A stretch of DNA of 13,565 nucleotides, from contig CALBZG010000176.1 in assembly GCA_937889655.1 (NCBI GenBank), positions 1-13,565 of the forward strand, given 5' to 3'. This stretch comes from an uncultured Clostridia bacterium. GTDB taxonomy: Bacteria; Bacillota; Clostridia; Peptostreptococcales; Anaerovoracaceae. Shown here one piece after another: positions 1 to 7,114 of this stretch (its first letter is position 1; every line of letters starts with the position of its first letter). Position numbers and translations under genes: made by a program. A model generated the notes under the pieces. The model searched no databases and was not told where the DNA came from. It saw only the letters and a list, made by a program, of their open reading frames with translations.

Positions 1-39
1 TAAAGTATATACCCGCGAGGCTTAAATTGAAGAATGAAG

Positions 40-2667
40 CTACTTATTCATCAGTGATTCAGCGACCTTGAAAGCGGCATCAAGCCTGCCAGGATCTTTT
101 GCTCCTGCTTGAGCCATATCGGCTTTACCACCGCCGCCGCCTCCGGCAGCTGCAGCGATTTGCTTCACCATGTTGCCTGCATGATAGCCTTTGTCCAGCA
201 AATCATCGGTCACGGATACAATGAAAGTTACTTTGCCGTCATTGACTGTTGCCAAAACAATAACCACAGCGGCATAGTTTGCTTTTATATCATCAGAAAG
301 GCTTCTGAGATCATCAATTTCAAGGCCTGTAAAGGATTTAGCCACCAACTTGACGTCATTAAAATCTTTGGCTTCAGCAATCATATTTCCTACAGCATCG
401 CTCAAAGTTGATTTTTTCAAACTTTCGACTTCACGTTTCAGAATTTTGTTTTCCTCTGAAACATTGACGGCTTTCTTTATCAATCCAGAGTGATTTGTTT
501 TCAATATTTCAGACACTTCTGCAAGGATCCGTTCAGCTTCGTTGGCTCTGTTCAACACGCCGGCTCCCGTAACGGCCTCTATGCGTCGAACACCGGAAGC
601 CACACCGCTCTCCGAGACGATCTTGAAGGCTCCTATTTGCCCGGAGTTGAATACATGTGTGCCGCCGCACAACTCAGAACTGAAGCCGCCGACAGATACC
701 GCCCTGACGATGTTTCCGTATTTTTCACCGAATAATGCGGTAATGCCTTTTTTGACCGCTTCATCCATAGTCAATTCTTCCGTCTGAACAGGAAGAAATA
801 GCCCTATTTTTGAATTGACGATCTCTTCGACTTCTTCGATTTGATCCTTCGTCATAGCTTCAAAGTGATTAAAATCGAATCTGAGGGCATCGGCAGTAAC
901 ACTGCTGCCTGCTTGATGAACATGCTCGCCAAGGACGATCCTCAACGCTTTATGCAACAGATGTGTTGCAGTATGGTTTCTTGCAGTGGAGTTCCTTCGC
1001 TGCTCCGAGATATGGCAATTGACCTCGTCTCCGACCGATAGCACTCCTTTCACACAAAGGACTTTATGAACAAATACATTTTGTATCTTTGATACTTCCA
1101 GGACTTCCAAAGTGCATGCGTCGTTGTAAATGATGCCTGTATCATAGCTCTGACCACCGCTTTCCGCATAAAATGGTGTCCTATCAAGCACCAGCGCCGC
1201 TGTTTCACCTTCCGCAAGTTCATAGATCGAACTTTTATCTTTGATCAGCGCAACGACAGTTGCGGTGTCTGAAGATTTTTCATAACCGGTAAATTGAGTT
1301 TCCACATCTATGGAAACCTCCACAGAGGCTTCCTTCCAACCTTCATCCTCTTCATTTTTCCTGTCAGCTCTGGCCTGTTCCTTCTGTCGCTTCATATTTT
1401 CATTGAAGCCATCAACATCAGCAGTAAAGCCAGATTCTTCAAGAATCTCCTGGGTCAGTTCCAGCGGGAATCCGTAGGTGTCATATAATTTAAAAACTTC
1501 ATCACCATGAAGGACTGTCTCGCCTTTGGATTTTAATTCATCGATATAATGAGAAATGATATCCTCTCCCTGATCGATGGTGTCAGCAAATTTTTCTTCT
1601 TCTATACGAATAACCTTTTGAAGATAGGATTTCTTGTCTTCCAGCTCGGGATAAGCGCCACCTGAAATTTCAACAACCTTGGCCGATAAATCTGCCAGGA
1701 ACTGGCCTTGGATCCCGAGGAGCCTTCCGTGACGGGCCGCTCTTCTTAAAAGTCTCCTTAGTACATATCCTCTGCCTTCATTGCTCGGTATGATGCCATC
1801 GGCGATCATGAAGGACACACTTCTGAGATGATCCGTGATGATCCTCAGGGAAACATCGGTTTTAGCCTTGCCTTCTTCGTATTTAACGCCGGATTTAGCG
1901 ATCACTGCATCCAGAATATATTTGATTGTATCTACGTCGAATATGGAGTCGACCCCCTGCATAATGCATGCGATCCTCTCCAGCCCCATACCAGTATCTA
2001 TATTTTTATGGGCCAGCTCCGTGTAGTTACCCAGATCGTCTCTGTTGAATTGAGTAAATACATGATTCCAAAATTCCAGATATCTGTCGCAATCGCAACC
2101 CGGTTTGCAGCCGTCCTTTCCGCACCCGTATTCCGGGCCTCTATCAAAGTAGATTTCCGAACAAGGCCCGCATGGTCCCGTTCCGATTTCCCAGAAATTA
2201 TCATCTTTGCCAAGCCGCACAATCCGTTCCGGGGGCAGCCCGATCACATCTTTCCAAATGTCAAAGGCTTCGTCATCTTCCTCGTATACCGTCGCCCATA
2301 ATCTTTCTTCAGGCATATTCAGCTTTTCCGTGATAAATTCCCAACCCCACTTGATGGAATCCAGTTTGAAATAATCACCAAAACTGAAGCTCCCCAGCAT
2401 TTCAAAAAAAGTGCCGTGCCGTGCAGTATATCCGACCTTGTCAATATCGCCGGTCCTGATGCACTTTTGGCAGGTAGTCATACGTTTGCTCGGAGGTGTC
2501 TCCAAGCCCGCAAAATAAGGCTTAAGAGGCGCCATTCCAGAGTTAACGATCAATAAGCTTTTATCTTTTTCGGGAATAAGGGAAAAGCTTTGCCTTCTGT
2601 AATGATCCTTGCTTTCATAAAAGCTTAAGAACATCTCTCTTAATTGGTTTAATCCTATTTTTTCCAT
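40..2667 (-). CDS. alaS: Alanyl-tRNA synthetase (AlaRS)
   Basis: Class II synthetase that charges tRNA-Ala with alanine in the cytoplasm and edits mis-acylated Ser/Gly-tRNA. Using the ATG at 2667 the protein has 875 residues, the usual bacterial length. Visible in order: catalytic domain from about residue 5, a clostridial-style cysteine cluster (CGxxxCxPGCDC, about 182-193), editing domain with the metal-binding HTATH (565-569) and CGGTH (667-671), and a C-Ala domain with a six-glycine run (842-847). An in-frame TTG 33 nt upstream would add 11 residues, but the family N-terminus (MEKIGLNQLREMF) and an AAAGGA site 10 nt before the ATG favour 2667. A promoter lies in the 71-bp gap after the isomerase gene, giving a leader of about 35 nt, too short for a T-box. 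The gene looks intact. Confidence 0.98.
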   Translation of the reverse strand: MEKIGLNQLREMFLSFYESKDHYRRQSFSLIPEKDKSLLIVNSGMAPLKPYFAGLETPPSKRMTTCQKCIRTGDIDKVGYTARHGTFFEMLGSFSFGDYFKLDSIKWGWEFITEKLNMPEERLWATVYEEDDEAFDIWKDVIGLPPERIVRLGKDDNFWEIGTGPCGPCSEIYFDRGPEYGCGKDGCKPGCDCDRYLEFWNHVFTQFNRDDLGNYTELAHKNIDTGMGLERIACIMQGVDSIFDVDTIKYILDAVIAKSGVKYEEGKAKTDVSLRIITDHLRSVSFMIADGIIPSNEGRGYVLRRLLRRAARHGRLLGIQGQFLADLSAKVVEISGGAYPELEDKKSYLQKVIRIEEEKFADTIDQGEDIISHYIDELKSKGETVLHGDEVFKLYDTYGFPLELTQEILEESGFTADVDGFNENMKRQKEQARADRKNEEDEGWKEASVEVSIDVETQFTGYEKSSDTATVVALIKDKSSIYELAEGETAALVLDRTPFYAESGGQSYDTGIIYNDACTLEVLEVSKIQNVFVHKVLCVKGVLSVGDEVNCHISEQRRNSTARNHTATHLLHKALRIVLGEHVHQAGSSVTADALRFDFNHFEAMTKDQIEEVEEIVNSKIGLFLPVQTEELTMDEAVKKGITALFGEKYGNIVRAVSVGGFSSELCGGTHVFNSGQIGAFKIVSESGVASGVRRIEAVTGAGVLNRANEAERILAEVSEILKTNHSGLIKKAVNVSEENKILKREVESLKKSTLSDAVGNMIAEAKDFNDVKLVAKSFTGLEIDDLRSLSDDIKANYAAVVIVLATVNDGKVTFIVSVTDDLLDKGYHAGNMVKQIAAAAGGGGGGKADMAQAGAKDPGRLDAAFKVAESLMNK

Positions 2668-2677
2668 TATAGAAATT

Positions 2678-2683
2678 TCCTTT
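2678..2683 (-). promoter_or_regulatory. Ribosome binding site deciding the alaS start
   Basis: AAAGGA on the minus strand, 10 nt before the ATG at 2667. It lies downstream of the alternative TTG at 2700 and so supports the shorter reading. Confidence 0.55.
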
Positions 2684-2707
2684 CGAAAAATTGAATTCAA
2701 TCATAAA

Positions 2708-2735
2708 ATTATAACATAAGAGGTTGGAATATCAA
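2708..2735 (-). promoter_or_regulatory. Sigma-A type promoter of alaS
   Basis: Minus strand TTGATA (2730-2735), 16-nt spacer, TATAAT (2708-2713). It starts 4 nt after the stop codon of the upstream isomerase gene and predicts a start of transcription near 2701. alaS can therefore be made independently of the sugar-phosphate genes before it. No terminator hairpin is visible between the isomerase stop and this promoter, so read-through probably adds to alaS expression. Confidence 0.75.
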
Positions 2736-2738
2736 GGT

Positions 2739-3779
2739 TTATTTAAAGTACTCGGTGATTTTATCCGGTTTAAAAATTCCTTTATCCGTTACGATACCGG
2801 TTACAAAAGCAGGAGGAGTAATATCGAAAGCAGGGTAATATCCGGAAACTCCCGGAGCTGCTGTTCGAAGCCCTCTGCAGTGCAGTACCTCTTCCGGATC
2901 CCTTTCCTCAATTTTAACTGCTTCGGGGCCTGGAGCCTGTTTATCCGGTCCATAGGCAAAGGGGTAGAAAGGTACACCAAAGTGTTTTGCACAAATAGCC
3001 AGCTGCAATGTGCCTACTTTATTGATGATATGACCGTCCATCGTGGTTCTGTCGCTACCGGCAAAGAAAAGATTTATTTTGCCTTGAGACATTAAACTGG
3101 CCGGCATATTATCAGTGATGACCGTGGTGTCGATACCCATATCCGAAATCGCCGAGGCCGTCAATCTCGCCCCTTGGAGATACGGTCTGGTTTCTGTGCA
3201 ATAGGCGCGGATATCCTTTCCCTGCTCAAGAGCCGTTAAGAGAGTGTATACGAGAGTCGTTTCCGGCCAGCAATGGGTCAGAACGGCATCGCCGCTCTTG
3301 ACGACGCTGGCGCCGAAGCCGCCAAGCTTAAGACTGACTTCATGCCTTTTATCGATCATGCCGTCCATGAACGTTAAAAGAACACGTTCCATATCGGTTT
3401 GATCTTCTGCAAGGGCTTGCTCAACAGCTGTCAGTGACTCCTCGACTGTCAAACGAATTTCATGATTCGTCGGCCTTGTATTGATCATGCGTACTCCGGC
3501 ATGATTCATATAGCTTCGAATCTCTTCTTTGCGATAATTCTTACATGCTCTTCCTGCCTGCACCATGCCGTATCCGGCGGCATAAGCCGGCCCAAGACTT
3601 TGGGTGACCATTTTTTCAATTGCTACAGCCACCTCTTCGTAGGTTTTACATTCTTCAAACCGTATTTCGAACGGATATATCCTTCTGTCCAGAATGGATA
3701 CCACTCCATCTTCATAATGGGCGATATTATAAGGCTTAACGATAAACGGCATTTTGTGAACGAATTGATGGTCGATCAT
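2739..3779 (-). CDS. Divergent MtnA-like aldose-1-phosphate isomerase (5-deoxyribose-1-P / methylthioribose-1-P type)
   Basis: 346-residue member of the eIF2B-alpha/MtnA isomerase superfamily. Family marks: ILDRR near residue 29, RPT (102-104), THC with the presumed catalytic Cys170, ETRPYLQGARLTA (196-208), GSDR with the presumed catalytic Asp243, NKVGT (253-257), and a C-terminal IEERDPEEV...AFDITPP block. Members convert 5-methylthioribose-1-P or 5-deoxyribose-1-P to the ketose-1-phosphate. Two conserved motifs are altered: the RGAPAIG phosphate-site motif reads SLGPAYAAG (61-69), and the sequence after the catalytic Cys is WPETT instead of N(A/T)G. The ATG overlaps the aldolase stop as ATGA and has AGGGAAG just upstream, so translation is probably coupled. 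The next step of the pathway is the adjacent aldolase, which supports a 5-deoxypentose-phosphate role. The exact substrate is inferred; other eIF2B-like isomerases are possible. Confidence 0.82.
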   Translation of the reverse strand: MIDHQFVHKMPFIVKPYNIAHYEDGVVSILDRRIYPFEIRFEECKTYEEVAVAIEKMVTQSLGPAYAAGYGMVQAGRACKNYRKEEIRSYMNHAGVRMINTRPTNHEIRLTVEESLTAVEQALAEDQTDMERVLLTFMDGMIDKRHEVSLKLGGFGASVVKSGDAVLTHCWPETTLVYTLLTALEQGKDIRAYCTETRPYLQGARLTASAISDMGIDTTVITDNMPASLMSQGKINLFFAGSDRTTMDGHIINKVGTLQLAICAKHFGVPFYPFAYGPDKQAPGPEAVKIEERDPEEVLHCRGLRTAAPGVSGYYPAFDITPPAFVTGIVTDKGIFKPDKITEYFK

Positions 3780-4441
3780 TTCAACTTCCCTTTCATATAG
3801 TTATTGACAATAGTCTTTCTCTGCTCTTCGGAAATCAATCTTGGGGTGCCAAGCATACGGGCCTGATAATAAACTTGAGCTTCCAATTCGATGGATTCGG
3901 CAAGATTCATAGCGTCTGTCAACGATTCGCCGATGGTAATAAGGCCATGATTTAAAAGCAGCAGGCCTCTTAGGCCAGGGTTGGCATGAAAGACTTCCAG
4001 TGCGGATTCTCCGACATCCCGAGAGCCAGGTATTGAAAATCTTTCTGTCACCGGCAAAATATTGCTTCCTACCATCAACCCTTCGATGGAAATCATTGGC
4101 ACATTTTCACCAAGCGCCGCAAATGTGATGGCGTAAGGCGAATGTGTATGGACGATTCCGCTTATATCGGGAAATGCTTCATAAATAGCTGCATGCATGC
4201 GAAATTCGGAAGACGGGTTTTTGCCTCCATCAATAGCTGATCCGGTCCAATCACTGACAGTGATGTCCTCGAGAGTAAGAAGATCATATCTTATACCTGT
4301 AGGAGTGATGGCCATCAACTCATTCTTTTCGATTCTTGCGCTAATATTTCCTGATGAAGCCCTGATCAATCCGCTTTTAAAAAGGTTGAAGGTTGTATTA
4401 AAAACCATTTCCTTCTCTTTCAAATATTTACTATTATCCAT
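3776..4441 (-). CDS. Class II aldolase/adducin family aldolase (fuculose-1-P / deoxyribulose-1-P aldolase type)
   Basis: 221-residue zinc aldolase of the FucA/AraD fold. Visible: SSGNIS (29-34), PSSEFRMH with the catalytic-type Glu79, HTH with zinc ligands His98 and His100, and NHG with the third ligand His165. The Glu79-to-His98 spacing is the same as in E. coli FucA (73 to 92). The expected reaction is retro-aldol cleavage of a ketose-1-phosphate to DHAP and an aldehyde (acetaldehyde, lactaldehyde or methylthioacetaldehyde, depending on substrate). The ATG at 4441 is chosen over a TTG two codons earlier because GAGG sits 8 nt before the ATG but only 2 nt before the TTG. Its stop overlaps the isomerase start by 4 nt, and it lies 35 nt after the nuclease gene. 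Pairing with an MtnA-like isomerase points to the DHAP shunt; no kinase or phosphorylase gene is nearby. Confidence 0.85.
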   Translation of the reverse strand: MDNSKYLKEKEMVFNTTFNLFKSGLIRASSGNISARIEKNELMAITPTGIRYDLLTLEDITVSDWTGSAIDGGKNPSSEFRMHAAIYEAFPDISGIVHTHSPYAITFAALGENVPMISIEGLMVGSNILPVTERFSIPGSRDVGESALEVFHANPGLRGLLLLNHGLITIGESLTDAMNLAESIELEAQVYYQARMLGTPRLISEEQRKTIVNNYMKGKLK

Positions 4442-4449
4442 ATTCAATA

Positions 4450-4453
4450 CCTC
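4450..4453 (-). promoter_or_regulatory. Ribosome binding site deciding the aldolase start
   Basis: GAGG on the minus strand, 8 nt before the ATG at 4441. It is too close (2 nt) to the alternative TTG at 4447. Confidence 0.55.
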
Positions 4454-4476
4454 AAGTATCCTAAACTTTTAAATCT

Positions 4477-4971
4477 CTACTCGCCAATGAATGCATCTTC
4501 CAGCAATTCTTGATATTTCGTATTCGGTTCGATGGTCATCAGGTCTGCCAGTCCTTCGTTCAATAATAATTCATTGATAAATACATACCCATCATCGCCC
4601 TTGATATAAACATATGCCAAGGTCCTGCCGAATCTATCATAATGTTCCTTATCGAACTCGAGAAAAACTTCCGCACCGGTCAAAAGAGATTTAGTATAAT
4701 TTGAAGCGACCAGACCTTCCTTCGTGATTCTTTCAGGGTTATCCTGAACGCTCTCTGCCGTGTCGATGCCGATCATTCTTACTCTTGTTCTTTCTCCGGA
4801 TATATCTGCAATGAAAGTATCACCATCCACCACTCTGATGACTGAATATGGGCCGTTCAGCTGTGCATCTTGATATGGCGCCTTCGAAGCGCCCTCACCA
4901 AAAAAATCCAGCGCTGCGGACACGCCGATGATCAGGATGATTGATATGAGCGATAATAATTTGTATTTCAC
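4477..4971 (-). CDS. Exported SNase-like (thermonuclease family) nuclease
   Basis: 164 residues. An N-terminal hydrophobic segment (about residues 5-20) preceded by two lysines indicates a signal peptide or membrane anchor, so the nuclease should act outside the membrane. The SNase domain (about 42-160) shows VVDGDTF (47-53), the active-site equivalents Arg65, Asp70 and Glu73 in RMIGIDTAE, and Arg116 in DRFGR, matching Arg35/Asp40/Glu43/Arg87 of staphylococcal nuclease. Pro of the usual DTPE is replaced by Ala. The protein stops right after KYQELLEDAFIGE, so the usual AEKxAK...GLW C-terminal helix is missing. The start is GTG with GGAG 5 nt upstream. The aldolase gene follows after 35 nt, probably in the same transcript, though a functional link is not evident. 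Divergent from the reductase gene. Confidence 0.88.
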   Translation of the reverse strand: MKYKLLSLISIILIIGVSAALDFFGEGASKAPYQDAQLNGPYSVIRVVDGDTFIADISGERTRVRMIGIDTAESVQDNPERITKEGLVASNYTKSLLTGAEVFLEFDKEHYDRFGRTLAYVYIKGDDGYVFINELLLNEGLADLMTIEPNTKYQELLEDAFIGE

Positions 4972-5045
4972 ACGTTCTCCCTATCGATAAACTGTTCTTA
5001 TAATAGCACAATTTTTGTAATAAAAAAAGTGCGGCTCGATGCGTC

Positions 5046-5074
5046 TATACACAATTTATTACAAGTGATAAAAT
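5046..5074 (+). promoter_or_regulatory. Candidate promoter of the aldo/keto reductase gene
   Basis: TATACA (5046-5051), 17-nt spacer, TAAAAT (5069-5074). The -35 is a weak match (4 of 6) and the -10 matches at 5 of 6. Followed by GGAGGG (5090-5095), 9 nt before the ATG. It lies in the 133-bp divergent gap with the nuclease gene; no convincing minus-strand promoter was found in that gap. Confidence 0.4.
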
Positions 5075-5104
5075 AGACCCAATAGATATGGAGGGTAAAT
5101 TAAC

Positions 5105-6061
5105 ATGGATAAGCGAACGCTTGGCACGACGGGGATAATGGTTACACCTGTTGGATTTGGGGTTTTGCCTATTGGTAAGACTCAATTGGATCTCCCTTTG
5201 GATCAGGGTGCTGAGGTTTTGAGATATGCGATGGATAGAGGAATCAATTTTCTGGACACAGCACAGTATTATGACACCTATTCCTACATCAGGGCTGCAC
5301 TCAAAGGCTCGAATTACGATCCGGTCATATCATCCAAGTGCCTTGGATGTACTTATAAAGAAATGGATTTAGCCATCGAAGAAGCAAGAAGAGAACTGGA
5401 TAGAGATATCATCGATATTTTTCTGCTTCACGAAGTCAGACACAACAACGATTTTGAGAATAGATCCGGCGCCTGGGATCGTTTGAACGAAGCCAAAGTT
5501 AAAGGCATAGTCAAGGCTGTCGGCGTTTCGACCCACCATGTGGATGTTGCACAAAAAATGGCCGGTATTGAAGAATGTGATGTTATATTCCCTCTCATCA
5601 ACTTCAGAAGCTTAGGGATACGGTGCGGGTCTGGCCAGGGAAGCAAAGAGGACATGGCAGAGGCCATTTTTGCCAATCATCTGCGGGGAAACGGCGTCTT
5701 TGTCATGAAGGCCTTTGGCGGCGGCAATTTGACTGGGCATTATCAAGAGGCCCTGGATTATGTATATGGACTCGCCGGAGTTGATTCTGTGATGATCGGC
5801 TTCGGCAACTTCAAAGAAGTGGACGATATTTTTCTTTATCTCGATGGCGGGATGAAAAAGGATTACAAGCCGGATACTTCGGGGAAAAAAATGCATATTG
5901 ATCAGGGGGATTGCGAAGGCTGCGGCCTCTGCGTAATCAGATGTCCGAATCAAGCGATATATAAAAATGAAAGCGGTCGAGCTCAAATCAATGAAGACAT
6001 TTGTCTGACTTGCGGCTACTGCGCGCCTCAATGTCCCGTCAGAGCTATCATCATGTGGTAA
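5105..6061 (+). CDS. Aldo/keto reductase with C-terminal 2x[4Fe-4S] ferredoxin domain
   Basis: 318 residues. The N-terminal TIM-barrel aldo/keto reductase domain (about 1-255) has the catalytic tetrad as Asp51 and Tyr56 (FLDTAQYYDTY), Lys78 and His109 (LLHE). The C-terminal domain (about 262-318) has two complete CxxCxxCxxxCP motifs (Cys270/273/276/280 and Cys300/303/306/310), a bacterial-type two-cluster ferredoxin. Such fusions are common in anaerobes and presumably link carbonyl/alcohol chemistry to ferredoxin-level electrons; the substrate is unknown. GGAGGG sits 9 nt before the ATG. It is the only plus-strand gene inside a minus-strand array, divergent from the nuclease gene and convergent with mnmA with just 5 nt between the genes, so transcripts probably run into each other. 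Intact; no sign of recent transfer. Confidence 0.93.
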   Translation: MDKRTLGTTGIMVTPVGFGVLPIGKTQLDLPLDQGAEVLRYAMDRGINFLDTAQYYDTYSYIRAALKGSNYDPVISSKCLGCTYKEMDLAIEEARRELDRDIIDIFLLHEVRHNNDFENRSGAWDRLNEAKVKGIVKAVGVSTHHVDVAQKMAGIEECDVIFPLINFRSLGIRCGSGQGSKEDMAEAIFANHLRGNGVFVMKAFGGGNLTGHYQEALDYVYGLAGVDSVMIGFGNFKEVDDIFLYLDGGMKKDYKPDTSGKKMHIDQGDCEGCGLCVIRCPNQAIYKNESGRAQINEDICLTCGYCAPQCPVRAIIMW

Positions 6062-6066
6062 ATGTT

Positions 6067-7110
6067 TTATACTATAAAGCCGCCGCCCAAAACGAAGTCT
6101 CCGAGATAGAAAACAATGGATTGACCTGCAGCGGGAGCTCTCTGAGGCTTGTCAAAAATGATTTCTATCCTGTCAGCGCCGAATGGCCTGATAAATGCAG
6201 ATGCCGGCTGGGCCATGGATCTGATTTTAGCATCCACCTTTAGACCTTCAAAAGGCAAAACAAAATGGTTTTCATTGGACATGATCCTGGATTTAAATAG
6301 ATCCTGCTCATTTTCACTCAGAACCACTTCGTTCTTTTTAGAATCAAGGGCCACGACATAATATGGCTTGCCCAGAGCAACCCCGAGCCCTTTCCTCTGG
6401 CCAATAGTAAAATTCAATATACCGTTGTGCATTCCGAGGACCCTGCCTTCCGGATCAACAAAATTTCCTGCCGAAGATTGAATTCCCTGCTCTGAAAGAT
6501 ATTCCCCATATGATTTTCCCTGTTCGATAAAACAAATCTCCTGGCTGTCCTTAAGGTCTGCATTCTTCAGACTTTTTTCTCTTGCGATCGCACGGACCTT
6601 ATCCTTGCCCTCAATATCCCCAAGAGTCATTAAAAGGCGGCTGACCACATTCTGCGGCAATCTATAAAGCATGTAGGACTGATCCCTTTCAATGCAAACA
6701 GCTTTTCTTATAAACCAAAGCTTCAGGTCATTGTCATAATAAGTTCTGGCATAATGGCCTGTAGCAATATACCGTATGCCAAGCGTATCGGCAACATCAC
6801 ATAGTGTTTTAAATTTAACTTCCGGGTTGCAGCGAATGCACGGATTCGGAGTTCTTCCGGCAGCATATTCCATACAGAAACTGTCGATCACCTTATCTTT
6901 AAATTCCCTCGACACATCCCGGTAGATAAAACCAATATTTAATTGAGAGGCCATCTCCTCCGCGGATTTTCTTCCTTCAATGTTGTCCCCTGTAACGTCA
7001 AGAAAGAGTCCGATCACTTCAAGTCCTTTTTCCCGTAACAACAAAGCAGCGGCAGTACTATCTACGCCGCCGCTTAAACCCAGTATCACTTTGTTTTCGT
7101 TTAATCCCAT
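6067..7110 (-). CDS. mnmA: tRNA-specific 2-thiouridylase MnmA
   Basis: 347-residue enzyme that makes 2-thiouridine at wobble U34 of tRNAs for Lys, Glu and Gln, using ATP and a persulfide ultimately supplied by the cysteine desulfurase encoded two genes upstream. Visible: PP-loop LSGGVDST (12-19), GRTPNPCIRCN with catalytic-type Cys94, ATGHYAR (116-122), and DSQEICFIE with the second catalytic-type Cys193, then the C-terminal beta domains (IGQRKGLG, 236-243). The reading frame is open 33 codons further upstream but that part overlaps the 3' end of nifU. The ATG at 7110, 4 nt after the nifU stop and with GGAAG 8 nt upstream, starts at the family N-terminus. The 3' end meets the reductase gene after 5 nt with no terminator visible. 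Confidence 0.97.
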   Translation of the reverse strand: MGLNENKVILGLSGGVDSTAAALLLREKGLEVIGLFLDVTGDNIEGRKSAEEMASQLNIGFIYRDVSREFKDKVIDSFCMEYAAGRTPNPCIRCNPEVKFKTLCDVADTLGIRYIATGHYARTYYDNDLKLWFIRKAVCIERDQSYMLYRLPQNVVSRLLMTLGDIEGKDKVRAIAREKSLKNADLKDSQEICFIEQGKSYGEYLSEQGIQSSAGNFVDPEGRVLGMHNGILNFTIGQRKGLGVALGKPYYVVALDSKKNEVVLSENEQDLFKSRIMSNENHFVLPFEGLKVDAKIRSMAQPASAFIRPFGADRIEIIFDKPQRAPAAGQSIVFYLGDFVLGGGFIV

Positions 7111-7114
7111 CTGT

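Noticed and set aside
1828..2301. 157-codon open frame on the plus strand inside alaS
   Set aside because: It lies antisense to the conserved AlaRS catalytic domain, has no recognisable domain and no good ribosome site; a shadow frame.
2668..2738. T-box leader for alaS
   Set aside because: The predicted leader is only about 35 nt and the gap is 71 bp, too short for a T-box.
4981..5045. Minus-strand promoter and T-run hairpin before the nuclease gene
   Set aside because: A TATTAT is present but no acceptable -35 at the right distance, and the sequence before the T-run does not form a stable stem.
5612..6031. 139-codon open frame on the minus strand inside the reductase-ferredoxin gene
   Set aside because: It is antisense to conserved motifs of the real gene, including the ferredoxin cysteines, and shows no family features.
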